Part shown: in pieces, positions 35,064-46,621 of the stretch
Position numbering within the stretch: the stretch's first letter is position 1
Layout: every line of letters begins with the position of its first letter
Origin: Anaeramoeba flamelloides
Taxonomy: Eukaryota > Metamonada > Anaeramoebidae
NCBI GenBank assembly: GCA_027625915.1
Contig: JANTQA010000047.1
Span: forward strand, 17,918,001 to 17,982,000
Reading direction: 5' to 3'
Length of the DNA: 64,000 nt
Position numbers and translations under genes: made by a program
The notes under the pieces: model-generated
Told to the model about the DNA's origin: nothing
Seen by the model: only the letters and a program-made list of their open reading frames with translations
The model's database searches: none

Positions 35064-37737
35064 ATGTCACTTATGGATCAAAGCTGGGTAAAGGTTCAAC
35101 AAAAGGCCTTTACTAGATGGGTTAATGCACATCTTGGAAAAAGAGGATTAAAAACTGATGATCTTCAAACTGCTTTCAAAACCGGTATTAATTTGATTCA
35201 ATTACTTGAAGTAATTGGTGAACACACATTTGGAAGATACAACAAAAAACCAAGGATGGAAATTCAGATGAGAGAAAATATCGAAATTGCTCTCAAATTC
35301 ATTGAATCAAGAGATGTTAAATTAACTGCTATTGGTGCAGGAGGTAATTAACCTTTTCAAAGAAAAAAAAAATTTTTTTTTTAAAAGCAAAACAAAATTT
35401 TTAAAACTTTTTTCTCCTTTTGATATTTTTTTATTTACTTTCCTTAATTTTAAAAATCATAAAAAAAAAAAAAACTTAAATAGATATCTATGGAGGTAAC
35501 TTAAAATTGATTCTTGGTATGGTCTGGACTGTTATTTTAAGATTTGCCATTGCAGAAATTTCTGTTGAAGAACTTACTGCCAAAGAAGCCCTTCTTTTAT
35601 GGTGTCAAAGAAAGACTGCCGATTATGACAATGTTGACATTAAGGAATTCACATGGTCATGGCAAGATGGACTTGGTTTCTGTGCTTTAATTCACAAACA
35701 CAGACCAGATCTTATTGATTATGAAACATTAGATCCAAAGAACAAAGAAGACAATTTAAATTTAGCTTTTGACCTTGCTGAAAAGGAATTAGGAATTCCA
35801 AAATTCCTTGATGCCGAAGATATGATTGATGTCAAACCAGATGAAAGAGCTGTTATGACATACTTGGCCGAATATTTCAAGGTCTTTTCCAAGGGACAAA
35901 AAGCCGAAACTGCCGGAAGAAGAATCAGCAAATTAGTTGGTTTAACCAAGAAAAACGAAGAACTTAAAGAACAATATATTCTCTCTGCTGAAGCTTTAAT
36001 CAAATGGATGAAAGAAAAAACATCCGAATTAAATGATCACGATTTTGACAACACCTTAGATGGTATCAAAAACAAATTAATTGAATTCAGATCATACAAA
36101 TCTGAAGAAAAACCAGGAAAGCTCCGTGAAAAGAATGATGTAGAATCCAAATATACATCTCTCCAAACACAACTCAGAGTAAACAACAGACCACTCTTTG
36201 TACCAGCTGAAGGACAATCACTTGAAGATATTGATAACTTATGGTTAGGACTTGAAGAAGCTGAAAGAACCAGAAACAAGGCCATCAGAGAAGAACTTGC
36301 CAGACAAGAAAAATTAGATAAATTATACCGTAAATTAAACTTCAAATCTAATTCCCTTTTACAATGGATGCAAAACAAAACAAGCGAAATCGAAAATGCA
36401 CCACTCGGTGAAACCTTACCAGAAGTGAACATGAAAATTAATGACCACACATCTTTTGAATCTGAAATGAACGACAAAAGCACCACACTTGATCAAGTTA
36501 ACAAACTTGGTAATGATATCCTCAATGACAATTATTTCAATGCCGGTGAAGTTGAATCCAAATTAAATGAACTTAACCAAAATTGGGAAAACCTTGGAAA
36601 CTTGTCCAACAACAAAAAAACAAGCCCTCGAAGAAAAAAAAAATTAGACAACAAAAAATGGAAGAATTAAGAATTGAATTTGCCCAACTTGCCAATTCAT
36701 TAATGATCTACATCAATGATATCCAAGCAACAAGCCAAGAACCAGTTAAAACTGCATCAGTCAACGAAATTATTGAACTTGACGAAGAATATCAAGAATC
36801 CTTAGCCGACTTGTCTAACAAAGAAAACGACTTAAACACATTATCCGGCCTTGCTGATGAAATGAACAACATGAACATTACCGAAAATACATATTCCAAA
36901 TTATCCCTTGACGACGTCAACAATGCATGGAATGAAATGAAAAATGCAATCAACGAACAAAACAATGCCATCCAAGCTGAAAAGGAATTACAAGAAGGAA
37001 ATGAAAACCTTGTCAAAGAATTCGAAGAAGGCGCCAACGATCTCTTATCATTCTGTGATAACATCAAAAAATCATCCACCAATTTACAAGGCGAAATTAA
37101 CGAACAAATTTCCGAAATTGACAATTTAACAAACGAATTGAATAACAACAAAAATAAACTTGAAAGCTGTGAATCTCACAACGAAACCTTGATTGAAAAG
37201 GATCTTGTCTTACAAACCGATTTCACAATCCTAGAACTCCAAATTGCATACAACGAAACAGCCTCTTATCTTTCCAAAACAAGAGGAACACTCGAATCTT
37301 CACTCCTCCTCAAAGAAGGATCAAAGGTTACCGAAGAAGAAATCAACGAATACCAAAACATGTTTCAATTGTTTGATAAAGACAAAAAAGGAGCACTTTT
37401 CCCATACGAATTTTCCGGTGTCCTCAACGCCTTAGGTGATGACTTGGACGAAGAAGAAATGAAAAAGGTCTTTGACAAATACGATTCAGATAAATCTGGT
37501 ACCTTGGAATTCAACGAATTCGTCGATTTCATGGTCAAAAGAAACGAAGATTCAGATACCATCGAACAATCTCTCGAATCCTGGAACGTAATCGCTCAAG
37601 GCAACAACTTTGTTACAGTCGCACAAATGGGACAAGCAGGTATGAACAAAGACGATATTACCTACTTGACAGAAAACATGCCTGAAATTGAAGGTGGTTA
37701 TGATTATAAAGCATGGGTTGAAACCGCTTATAACTAA
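35064..37737 (+). CDS. ACTN: Alpha-actinin, frame disrupted at two A-runs
   Basis: Exons 35064-35343 and 35484-37737 give about 843 residues if the A-run discrepancies are discounted, close to the 862 of Dictyostelium alpha-actinin. Alpha-actinin is an antiparallel dimer that cross-links F-actin under calcium control. Two CH domains form the actin-binding head (QKAFTRWVNAHLGKRGLKTD; across the splice AIGAG|DIYGGNLKLILGMVW; LLLWCQRKTADY). A spectrin-like rod follows (room for about four repeats). Two EF-hands follow, with loops at about residues 724 (DKDKKGALFPYE) and 760 (DSDKSGTLEFNE), and a C-terminal EF-like end. The reading frame shifts within 36606-36650, where a 7-A and a 10-A run each appear one base too long. 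Rod spacing is exactly kept when both are allowed for. The codons look well used, and the gene is probably highly expressed. Confidence 0.92.
35344..35483 (+). other. 140-bp alpha-actinin intron
   Basis: The GTAATT donor and AAATAG acceptor split a GAT codon (phase 1) inside the first CH domain. Confidence 0.9.
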
Positions 37738-38189
37738 ATTTAATTGCTTTTTGAATTATTTTTTTTCTATTTTTGATTTAATTTTGATTTAAGATTTCTT
37801 TCTTATTTTTTTTACAAATTTTTTCAAAAATTTCTTGGAATTATTAAAGTTAATAATTAAATGGTCATTTAAAATTTTACATTCATTTTAAATTTTTATA
37901 CATTTATTTGATTTTTATTTATCTCGTATATTTTTATCGTAGTTCAGTCACAGTTTAAAGTCGTAGTTCTACCAAACAACATACTTTTCAAGTTCAAATA
38001 TTTTATTATTTTTTTAAAAATTAGATTAGTTCTTTGAAGGAATTAGAGCCCACTCAAAATGTGTTGATAATTAAAGTTTATTGTAATTGAAATTAAATGA
38101 TATCTGTGTTATCTTGTTCAAACAGCTCGAAAAAATCCACTATAAATATCCTTAAACAATAACGTATTTGATTTTATCAAAAGTCGAAA
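37738..38189. other. 3' flank of alpha-actinin
   Basis: AT-rich, with no gene seen. It leads into LINE-derived sequence. Confidence 0.5.
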
Positions 38190-39860
38190 TAGGTGTTTAT
38201 TAGGGGGGATCCATTATTATCTTTATTATTACTTGGATTTATTACTGATTTTTATTTAGAAAAAATCAAATCATTGGCATTACATGTCCAAATGTTTGCA
38301 GATGATCTGATTTTGCTTCTGAAAGGATCATTGATAGAAATAAATTTGCAATTACAAAGAATAGATAAAATAAGAAGAGATTCTGGAATGAATCCAAATA
38401 AGGATAAAAAGTAAAAAAACTGAAATTGACAGAAGAAATTTTATATCAAGGGATTTAATTAGATCAAAAAGCCAATTAAAATTTAGCTTTAAAAAATTCA
38501 ATAATAATTTTAAAAAAGTTCTTCATATTTTCAAAGAAAGAAATTTTTCATACCGATTAAAAATTCATTTTTTAAAATCTGTATTATATAGGCAATTATT
38601 ATAAGAATTAGAAATATTCTATTTGACAAAATCAGATCAAAAGAGATTGATAATTGGATTGATAAAAAAATTACAATTTTTTTTATTAATCTAACCACAT
38701 CCCTCAAAAATAATTTATAAAACAGAAGCTAAAAGGTTTAGGGACAGAATAACGATATATAAAAAGGAATTTTTAGTTAATTCAAAAATTAATATTCCTT
38801 AGTTTTGTGAATCAATCAATTGTTTTTTAATGAGAAAAAAGAATTTGAAAATATAAATTTGCACTCCGAAAATCTAAACAAGCTTGAAATTAAAATAGAT
38901 AATTTCAGAACCATACATATTAAGAATATAGTTCGTGTTGGAAATGTTGTTAGTTTTTTTTAAATTTTTCAAATAAAAAGAAAATTTAGAAAAATTTCTG
39001 TTTATTTTCTTAAATAAAAAAAAAAACTTAGTCACTTTTCGTAAGGTTTTATTTTAATTATAGAAATAAAAAGAAAATTTAAAAAATTTTTGTTTTTTTT
39101 CTTAAAATAAAAATAAAAAACAAGACACTCTTTGTTAGGTTTTCCATATTTTCAAAGAATTGAGTAAAATTTTTGATTTAACACAATTATCTTAAAATAT
39201 GGAAAAAAGAACTTTTCTTTTTTTTAATTTGAGAAATGTATTGGAAATTGTTAAAAATTTTGTTTTTATTACTCAAATTAAAAAAAAAGCAAGGCGGTTG
39301 GAGGCGTCCATCAAAAACATTTAAAAATCACCGAAATCAAAAACACCATAAATAACTGACGCACCACTAAGTAACCCCAAGTACAATATAGTGCTTATCT
39401 TTTTTATAACATTTGGAATAAAAAACGAAATTTTATAAATTTTCTTTTATATTTAAAAAAGTAATAATAACTCTAACAGCTATTTTCTTGTTTTTTTCTA
39501 TTTTATTTGAAGAACCTATCAATTTTCATTAAAAATCGAAAACCAAAGAAAAGTTAACGGTATATTTAAAATGTTCAAAAGAATAGAATAAACTCTTTCT
39601 AATTTTATTAAATTGATTTGAACACCTACAACCCAATCAACTAAAGACCTATCAAATGAAACTTTTAAATATTAATTCTTCAACTTGTAATTATAAAAAT
39701 TATTCAAACCTGGATTTTTATCCGATGAATTAAAACAAATCAAAATATTGTGAATTAGGTAATAAGATAAATAATTTCGATCTCATTGAATATTTAGACC
39801 ATTTTTTATGGAATAGCCCAGAAAATGAAAAAAAAGGCAAAATATTGATATCTAAATTTT
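38190..39860 (+). mobile_element. Non-LTR retrotransposon (LINE) remnant, split by an R1 repeat
   Basis: At 38190-38414 one frame reads RGDPLLSLLLLGFITDFYLE, then VQMFADDLILLLKGS and SGMNPNKDK. These are the RT motif with the FADD catalytic box and the following LINE region. Coding-like sequence continues in changing frames to about 38940 (ALKNS, FKERNFSYRLKIHFLKSVLY, DNWIDKKI, FRTIHIKNIVRVGNVV). R1 sequence occupies about 38940-39430. At about 39735-39860 a frame gives KYCELGNK, then LIEYLDHFLWNSPENEKK, like the Cys-His region near the end of LINE proteins. There are several stops and frame changes, and no 5' part, so it is a dead fragment. Confidence 0.7.
38940..39430. repeat. R1 repeat copy inserted in the LINE remnant
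   Basis: Contains AAAGAAAATTTAGAAAAATT-type blocks, AAGAATTGAGTAAAATTTTT and GACACTCTTTGTTAGG, matching the other R1 copies. Confidence 0.5.
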
Positions 39861-39869
39861 AAAAAAGTA

Positions 39870-39870
<1 letters not shown>

Positions 39871-39895
<25 letters not shown>
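39871..39895. repeat. (TA)n microsatellite
   Basis: About 12 TA units just after the LINE remnant. Confidence 0.9.
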
Positions 39896-39900
<5 letters not shown>

Positions 39901-41649
39901 TAAAAAATAAGACAATTTGTAATATTATGACAAAAAAGGATTCAACCTCACTACACTACAAGTAAAATTTCAATCCAGAAAATTACAGAAAGCTAAAACT
40001 ACACATTATATTTCAGTTAGACTTCTTTTATAAATTAGTTTTTCAAATTTATGATAATTTTATGTAATAAAAAAAAGATAGCTATTAAACTTTTGAAAAT
40101 CCGAATACCCCCCTTTTCAAAAATACTGACTTTTGAAAAAAACACCTATTTTTGGGATATTTTTTATTGAAAAAAGTTACAATGGATTAATATTTAATTA
40201 AACATTAAGATTTAAAAAAGAATAAAAGTTAAAACAATTTGCAGAAAACATTTGGAAATGCATAAAAACTCAGCCATGTAAAAAAAAAAAAATGATAAAA
40301 AATCTTCCAAAAACAGAAAAAAAATAAGTTTTTCAATTTAATTTATTGATATCTTTTGACTGAAATATTTTATGTTATTTTATAATTGAAAAATATGATT
40401 ATTTTTAGACTATTATAAAAATATTTGATAAAAATCTCTCTACTAAGTCAAATAAAAAATTCAAAAATTTGACAATTAAAAATGAAAAAAATAATTATTG
40501 AAAAAATTCATTTTTTTTTTCAATTCCTTTTGATATATATTAAAGTTGAAAGCCTTTTGGAAAAATTCTGATGTATAATAATGTTTATTATATGAGAGTA
40601 TTTCAAAAATACAAAACTTAGAGATTTTTTTGAAAAATAATTTTCCTTGTCATGTTGTTTATTAATCTTAATACACCCTTATCTAAATCTAAAGGAAAAA
40701 AAAACAAAAATGTTAATATTCTAATATATAAAAATTTATCTTAGATCTCTTCAATCAAAAAAAAAAATTTTTAATTATAATTTCAAGATTTATTCAAAAT
40801 TATCAACATAATAAAACCCCGAAGATTAGTTTTTTACTTTATTTGAAACTACTTATATTTTCAATATATCGTTAATAATTGAAAATTATTTTTTACAATA
40901 AACATTTGTTATATTAAACATTTTTTTAACATATTCAACATATCTATCGGAACTTAAATCATTTAATTTAAAATTTAAAACCTCTTTTTTATATTAATTT
41001 TTACTTATTTATCTTTATCGATTATCTTTCTTTTTGTTTTTGGTGTTTACCTAGAAATAAAATTATTTTCTTTTTTCTTTTCAAATGAAATTCCAACACT
41101 GTACTTTGGTCTTAAATATATAATAGCTAGGAAAAAAAAAAAAACTTTAAACAAATTTTTTATTATCAGGGGATGCCGTCAAGTGCCTAGGTTTTTTTTT
41201 AATTTGAGAAATAAAAAGAAAATTTCTAAAATTTTCTCTATATTTCTTTAATTAAAATGAATCTAACGGTACTTTTCCAGAATTTAAAAAGTATAGAGAA
41301 AAACTTTTTATTGTACTCAATTATTTTGAATTCAGGAAAACTATAAGGTAATTTTTTTAATTTGAGAAATTATCTTAAAATTTAATTAATTTTCTTTTTG
41401 TTTCCCAAATTCAATAAAAAACAACTACAAGAAGGGTGAAATTGTTTCAATTACCACTATTAAATAAGAAATTAAAAATAAATAAATGAATAAATAAATT
41501 GTTTTATAAACTAATCTACATTCCAAGATAAATTTGATTAAGATATTTTGTCAACTTTGAAGCCTGTCGGATAGATTAACCACATAATTTTTAAATTGAC
41601 AAAGTAAAATAGCCTTTTTTTTTAAAAAAAATAAACTTTGTTTTAGTAA
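39896..41649. other. Intergenic, with an R1 copy at 41164-41420
   Basis: No gene was seen. The R1 copy begins GATGCCGTCAAGTGCCTAGG and runs through AGAAATAAAAAGAAAATTTC to GAATTCAGGAAAA. Confidence 0.55.
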
Positions 41650-42159
41650 ATGGATCCCAATACCTTGTTCAAAGATCAAATATTTTTATAAATGACCTTT
41701 GAAGATTAAATAAGAACAAAGTATTATAATAAAAATCAAAAAATAGTTGATATCATACCTGAAATGAAAGGAATAAATCCATAGATTTTCTTAAAAATCT
41801 GAAAACTCAAATTCTTAGGTACCTATTCAGAAAAATAACAATTATCCATTTTGACTTCCAATTGAAGATCCCAATAAAATTTCAATAGATATGAAAAAAA
41901 AAAATTCTCTACAATCATTTTTACTTTATTAATAACCTTAGAATAATAAGTTTTTTACCAAGTGACAATCGATTCTTCCAATAAAATAAAATTTGCAAAT
42001 GTATTTGTTGTAAAAAAAAATAGAGAGCAAAACTAAAAGAAAAGTAATCTTGATTTCAATTTTGGAATTTCCCAAATAAATTTTTTCTTCTAATAACCAT
42101 CCAAACACCTTTGTCACATATAAACCACTCGCCCAGCCTGTGCTCCCTTGACTGAAAAA
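41650..42159. mobile_element. R5 element, copy 2
   Basis: Collinear with 20640-21148. It contains TGACCTTTGAAGATTAAATA, TTCTCTACAATCATTTTTAC and TAATAACCTTAGAATAATA, and ends GCTCCCTTGACTGAAAAA. It lies about 840 bases upstream of the UBE3A start codon. Confidence 0.65.
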
Positions 42160-42996
42160 TCGTTTTAGTATTAACAGCATCTTTTGAGAAAATCCTTCAA
42201 AAATATATATATTTTCTTGATTTTTTTATTATTTTTACACATATTTTGTGACTTTTTTAGTCAGGAAATAAAATATTGTACTTTTTTTTATCTCAAATTT
42301 GTAATCATTCGTATAAATCTTTTTCAATATGTTAAAAAAAAATTAAAGTATCAAACGATTTTCTAGTACTAGAGTAAAAGAGTTCCTTATCTTGATTTAT
42401 AGTCTATAAATGAGGTATCACCCTTGAACCTTTTCAAATCAAGAATGTTTATTGTGAAGTATGTTTATATCTCAAACTAAAAATAATTTTTTCACAAAAA
42501 ACTATTAGTATTGCTGAGTTTGACCAAATAAAAAACAAAAAAAAATTCAGCAAACTTGGTGTTTGGATTTGAAAAGTTAGAACTTTTTAACTTTATTTTC
42601 CTTTTTTTATCTTTCAATAAAAGTATTCGATGAAATCGACTGTAATTTATTATCTTTCTTGATTAGTTCAAGATTTTGATATTTGATGTAAAAACACACT
42701 TTATGCGTTAACTCAGTTTACAAGAGGAAAGCCAGATTTCAGAATAAAATTATGATAATCAATAGAAAATTTATCGTTTAAAATTTCAGATCTTGCAAAT
42801 AATAAATTTAAATTTTTGTACCTTTGCTCAAAAAAATGTTCAATAATGTTGTTTAATACCAAATCTTTTGATTTTCTGATATTAGTGTTTGAAAAAAGAA
42901 TAATTAAAAATGTAGATTAAAAGCCCAAAGATACAAATTTTATTTTTTTCAAACATTCTTATTCACCCTTTGTTTTTTTCACACCAATTAATAAAC

Positions 42997-43279
42997 ATGT
43001 CCAAAAAAGAAGAACGAAAAATATTAAAAAGTAAAATACAGCTTTGGGTTGCCAAGTTTGTTTCTTTTACTTGAACACAAAAAGATTTTTTTTTTTTATT
43101 ATTTCTTGTTTTTTTCTGAATTCCTTCTTTGTCCTTACCGACATTCTTATTCTCAAAAAAAGACAAAAAAGTTATATGAGACAATTAATTAAATAAACAG
43201 ATGAGTTTAATCTTTAAAAACACCCCTTCTTGTTTTTGTTTTTGTTTTTGTTTTTCTTTTTCTTTTCTTGTTTTTCTTC

Positions 43280-43310
<31 letters not shown>

Positions 43311-46300
43311 AAACTTCTCCCTAAAAAAAATCTCATTTCATAGGTATTTCCAACAACTGAAAAATGGGTGCGACAATATTGATTGTCAAAACAAGTATTG
43401 CAAATCTTGTTCTTCTTTTGTCTACTCAGATCTTTCCACCCCAAACGAATTTGCGTCTCAGGCCTTTAAATTAGTTTCAATTTATCAAGATCGGGTTTTG
43501 TGTGGCATCAAAGAAATGAAATCTTCAAAATTTAGGGTTGGCAAAATTAGAAAAATATTTGACTCTGAGGAAAGAGAACTACTCCTTGTTGAACTTATTG
43601 TTAATGTTTTAGGAACAGAAGAGCTTGACTATTCTTTTTATCCAGTAAGATCCTTCTTTCTTTCTCTTTTTGAGTTTTTTTTTTTTAAAACTTTTTATTT
43701 CTTTTTCGTTTGTTCTCTATTCACCTTTGTTTGCAAATTAAAACTTTTTTTTTTTTTTTTTCACCCTCAAAACTGTCTTGAGAGTTCCAAGAAGTGTTTT
43801 TTTTCATTCTTTTGAAAATGTTTCTTTTGTAATAAATTTTTTTGTACTAATTTCACTGTTTTTTTTTTGAATGATTGTGACGATTTCTTTGTTTTGAAAA
43901 AATACTCTTCATTAAAAGACTTTTGTGACATTAAAATGTTAATGACAATTAATTTCAAAACAAAAAAAAACACAAATCCAAATCCCGCAGTTGGGATGAT
44001 GGGCTGATGGGCTGATGTGCTGATGTGCTGATGGGCTGATTGTTAAAAAAATTCTTTTGCAAAGTTGTCAGATTGTTTGAAAAAGTGTGTATGAAAGGTT
44101 TTGAAAAGCGAAACTCAAATGATTTGACTCACTCTTTTAGCTTGTTTTATGGGTGTTTGAATTAGAAATGGGAAAAATTTTTCACTACTTTTTCTATATT
44201 GTTTTTTATAAATAGAGTTCCCAAAGAAGTAGGTTGTAATTTAAAAACTCTATTTGAAAAAGGAAATTGAAAAGGAAGTGAAAATAGTTCCCTTTTATAA
44301 TTCAAATACCAGTAGAAACACTTTAAAAAACCTTTACATCCATTTTTGAAGCATCTGGGCAATTTTCTCTTTTTTTTCATTCTTCAAAGGCTTTTTTTTT
44401 GTGCATTTCTCTTTTTACAATGGTTTGTTTTAAAATTGGTTAACACACCAATCATTTAATTAGAATACCAATAATTTATTCAAGAAAAATCTCAAAAACC
44501 AAAGAATCTGATAACTTTTATTTCTTTATTAAAAATTTTTTCAAACAACAACATGCTATTTTTCATTACTCGAAATTATTTTTGATATGTGATCAACCAT
44601 TTTTTTAAGTCAAAATTTTTACACTCACAAAAAAGTAAAATCACCTCAATCACAGAAAAATGAAAGAATCACAAAAATTACAGAAACTTGAAAGAATTTT
44701 TAAAATTAATATTGGGAATTAATATTTAAAAATAAAATATGATCTTTCAAGAAAGAAAAATTTCAAAAACTCAAAAGATCATTCTTTTTTTGGCCTTTTA
44801 TAAGTTTAAATAATCGCAAATATTGAAAGGGGCTTCATATTTAATTAACCTTTGTAAATTAGAGCAATTGGAAATTTTACCAACAAGCATTAATCGGATG
44901 GTAACTAGTTAGCATCAAAATTGATTTGAAAGATCAATAATTCCAATTTTTTTTTTTTTAAAAGTCAAAATACCCGTGGATCATTTCAAAATTGGTTAAC
45001 ACAATAATTATTTAAATATAATATCAATAATTTATAAAAGAAGTTTCTCTAAAACCAAAAATATGACATTTTTATTTTATAAAACAAATTTTTTCAAACA
45101 TACTTCATACGATCTTCTGTTACTAAAAATATTTTTTTAATTTTGAAAATTGAATTTTTTAAAGTAAAATTTTTCATAACCTGATTGAATTTTGAAATAA
45201 ATTTGAAGAATTTTTCATTCTCAGATTGGGAATTAATGTTAAAAAAATAAAGATTATTTTCAAGAAAGAAAAATGGGACAAATTGGAAATCATTCTTTTA
45301 TTCCCCTTTTACAAGTTTTAAGAATTGTAATTATTGAAAGGGGTTTTATTTTATGATTACCATTTGTAAATTAGAGCGATTTTGATATTTATTATCAAGT
45401 ATTACTCGCATGACAACTGGATTACAATAAAACTGATTTGAAATATCAATATTTATTAATTCTTTTAGAAGTTGAATTCTATTAAAATTAAATTAAAAAA
45501 CACAAAGTTTGTTTTTTTAAACCACAAAATTGATTAAAATAATTAACCCTTTAATTTGACTATACTCCAGTATTTCAGGATTGAATTGATAAAAATTGAT
45601 GGAACTTTTAAGAAATAGTTAACGTGACAAATAAATTTGAAAAGATCCATTAAAAAAACGAAAAAAAAATTCAAAAGTTGTTTTTAAAAAAAAAAAAACA
45701 AAATTGAAGAAAATAATTAAACAATTAATTTCATTATTCTTGGTTGTTATAAAATTACATTGTGGAAATTGATGTATTTTTGAGAATTTGTTGATGTGAT
45801 ACCTAAATTTTACAAGTGCCAGTTTGAGAAATTAAAAAGAAACCAAGTTCATTTTTTTTTTTTCTTCCCAATCCCGAAAACATTTGGTACGTCTAAAAAT
45901 AATTTAGTTGAAAAATTAGATCTTAAGAAAATGTATTAAATACTGAAAAATTCACAATTATTTGTTTTAGTTAGACTATCGAATTTTTCGTTAATAAACA
46001 AAAGATTTTTTCGTGTTAGAAAAAGTTCAAAAATAAAATTCCAACTCTATCAGTGACAATTTTTTTAGAAAAACCTGCTTCAAAAATGTAAAAGGGATAT
46101 TTAAAAAATCAATTTCAGACAAAAAATTTTTTATAATTGTGTTTTTCTCATAATTTTACATAGATCATGAAAACATCAAAATAAAATTAACAAAAATTAA
46201 TATAAAAAAATAGTGCAAATGGGATACACTTTTTAAAGTAATATTATGAAAAAAAAACAACAATTCATAATTTTGTGATAAACCTCGTTTTTTAATCTTT

Positions 46301-46567
46301 AATTAAATCATTTGGAAAGTTTAAATATTGTAAATGTTGAGTTTATAGTAAAAATTAGTTTTTACTCTAAATTTGTTTAAAATTAATATCAAAATAAATT
46401 AATTTAGATTAGTAATTTAATTTATTTTTTACTATTAAAATTTTTCAAAAACCAAAAAAGATCTTGAGAAAAATATATATGAAATAAATGTTCTTATATG
46501 GGAATTGGTGAAATATTGAAGTGTTTCCATGTTATAGTATGTTAAATTCAATTGAATCTGAGTCTGT

Positions 46568-46621
<54 letters not shown>

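Noticed and set aside
36604-36647. 44-base GT-AG intron in the alpha-actinin rod
   Set aside because: It would restore frame, but removes part of the rod helix whose spacing matches the previous repeat exactly. Excess A bases explain the data better.
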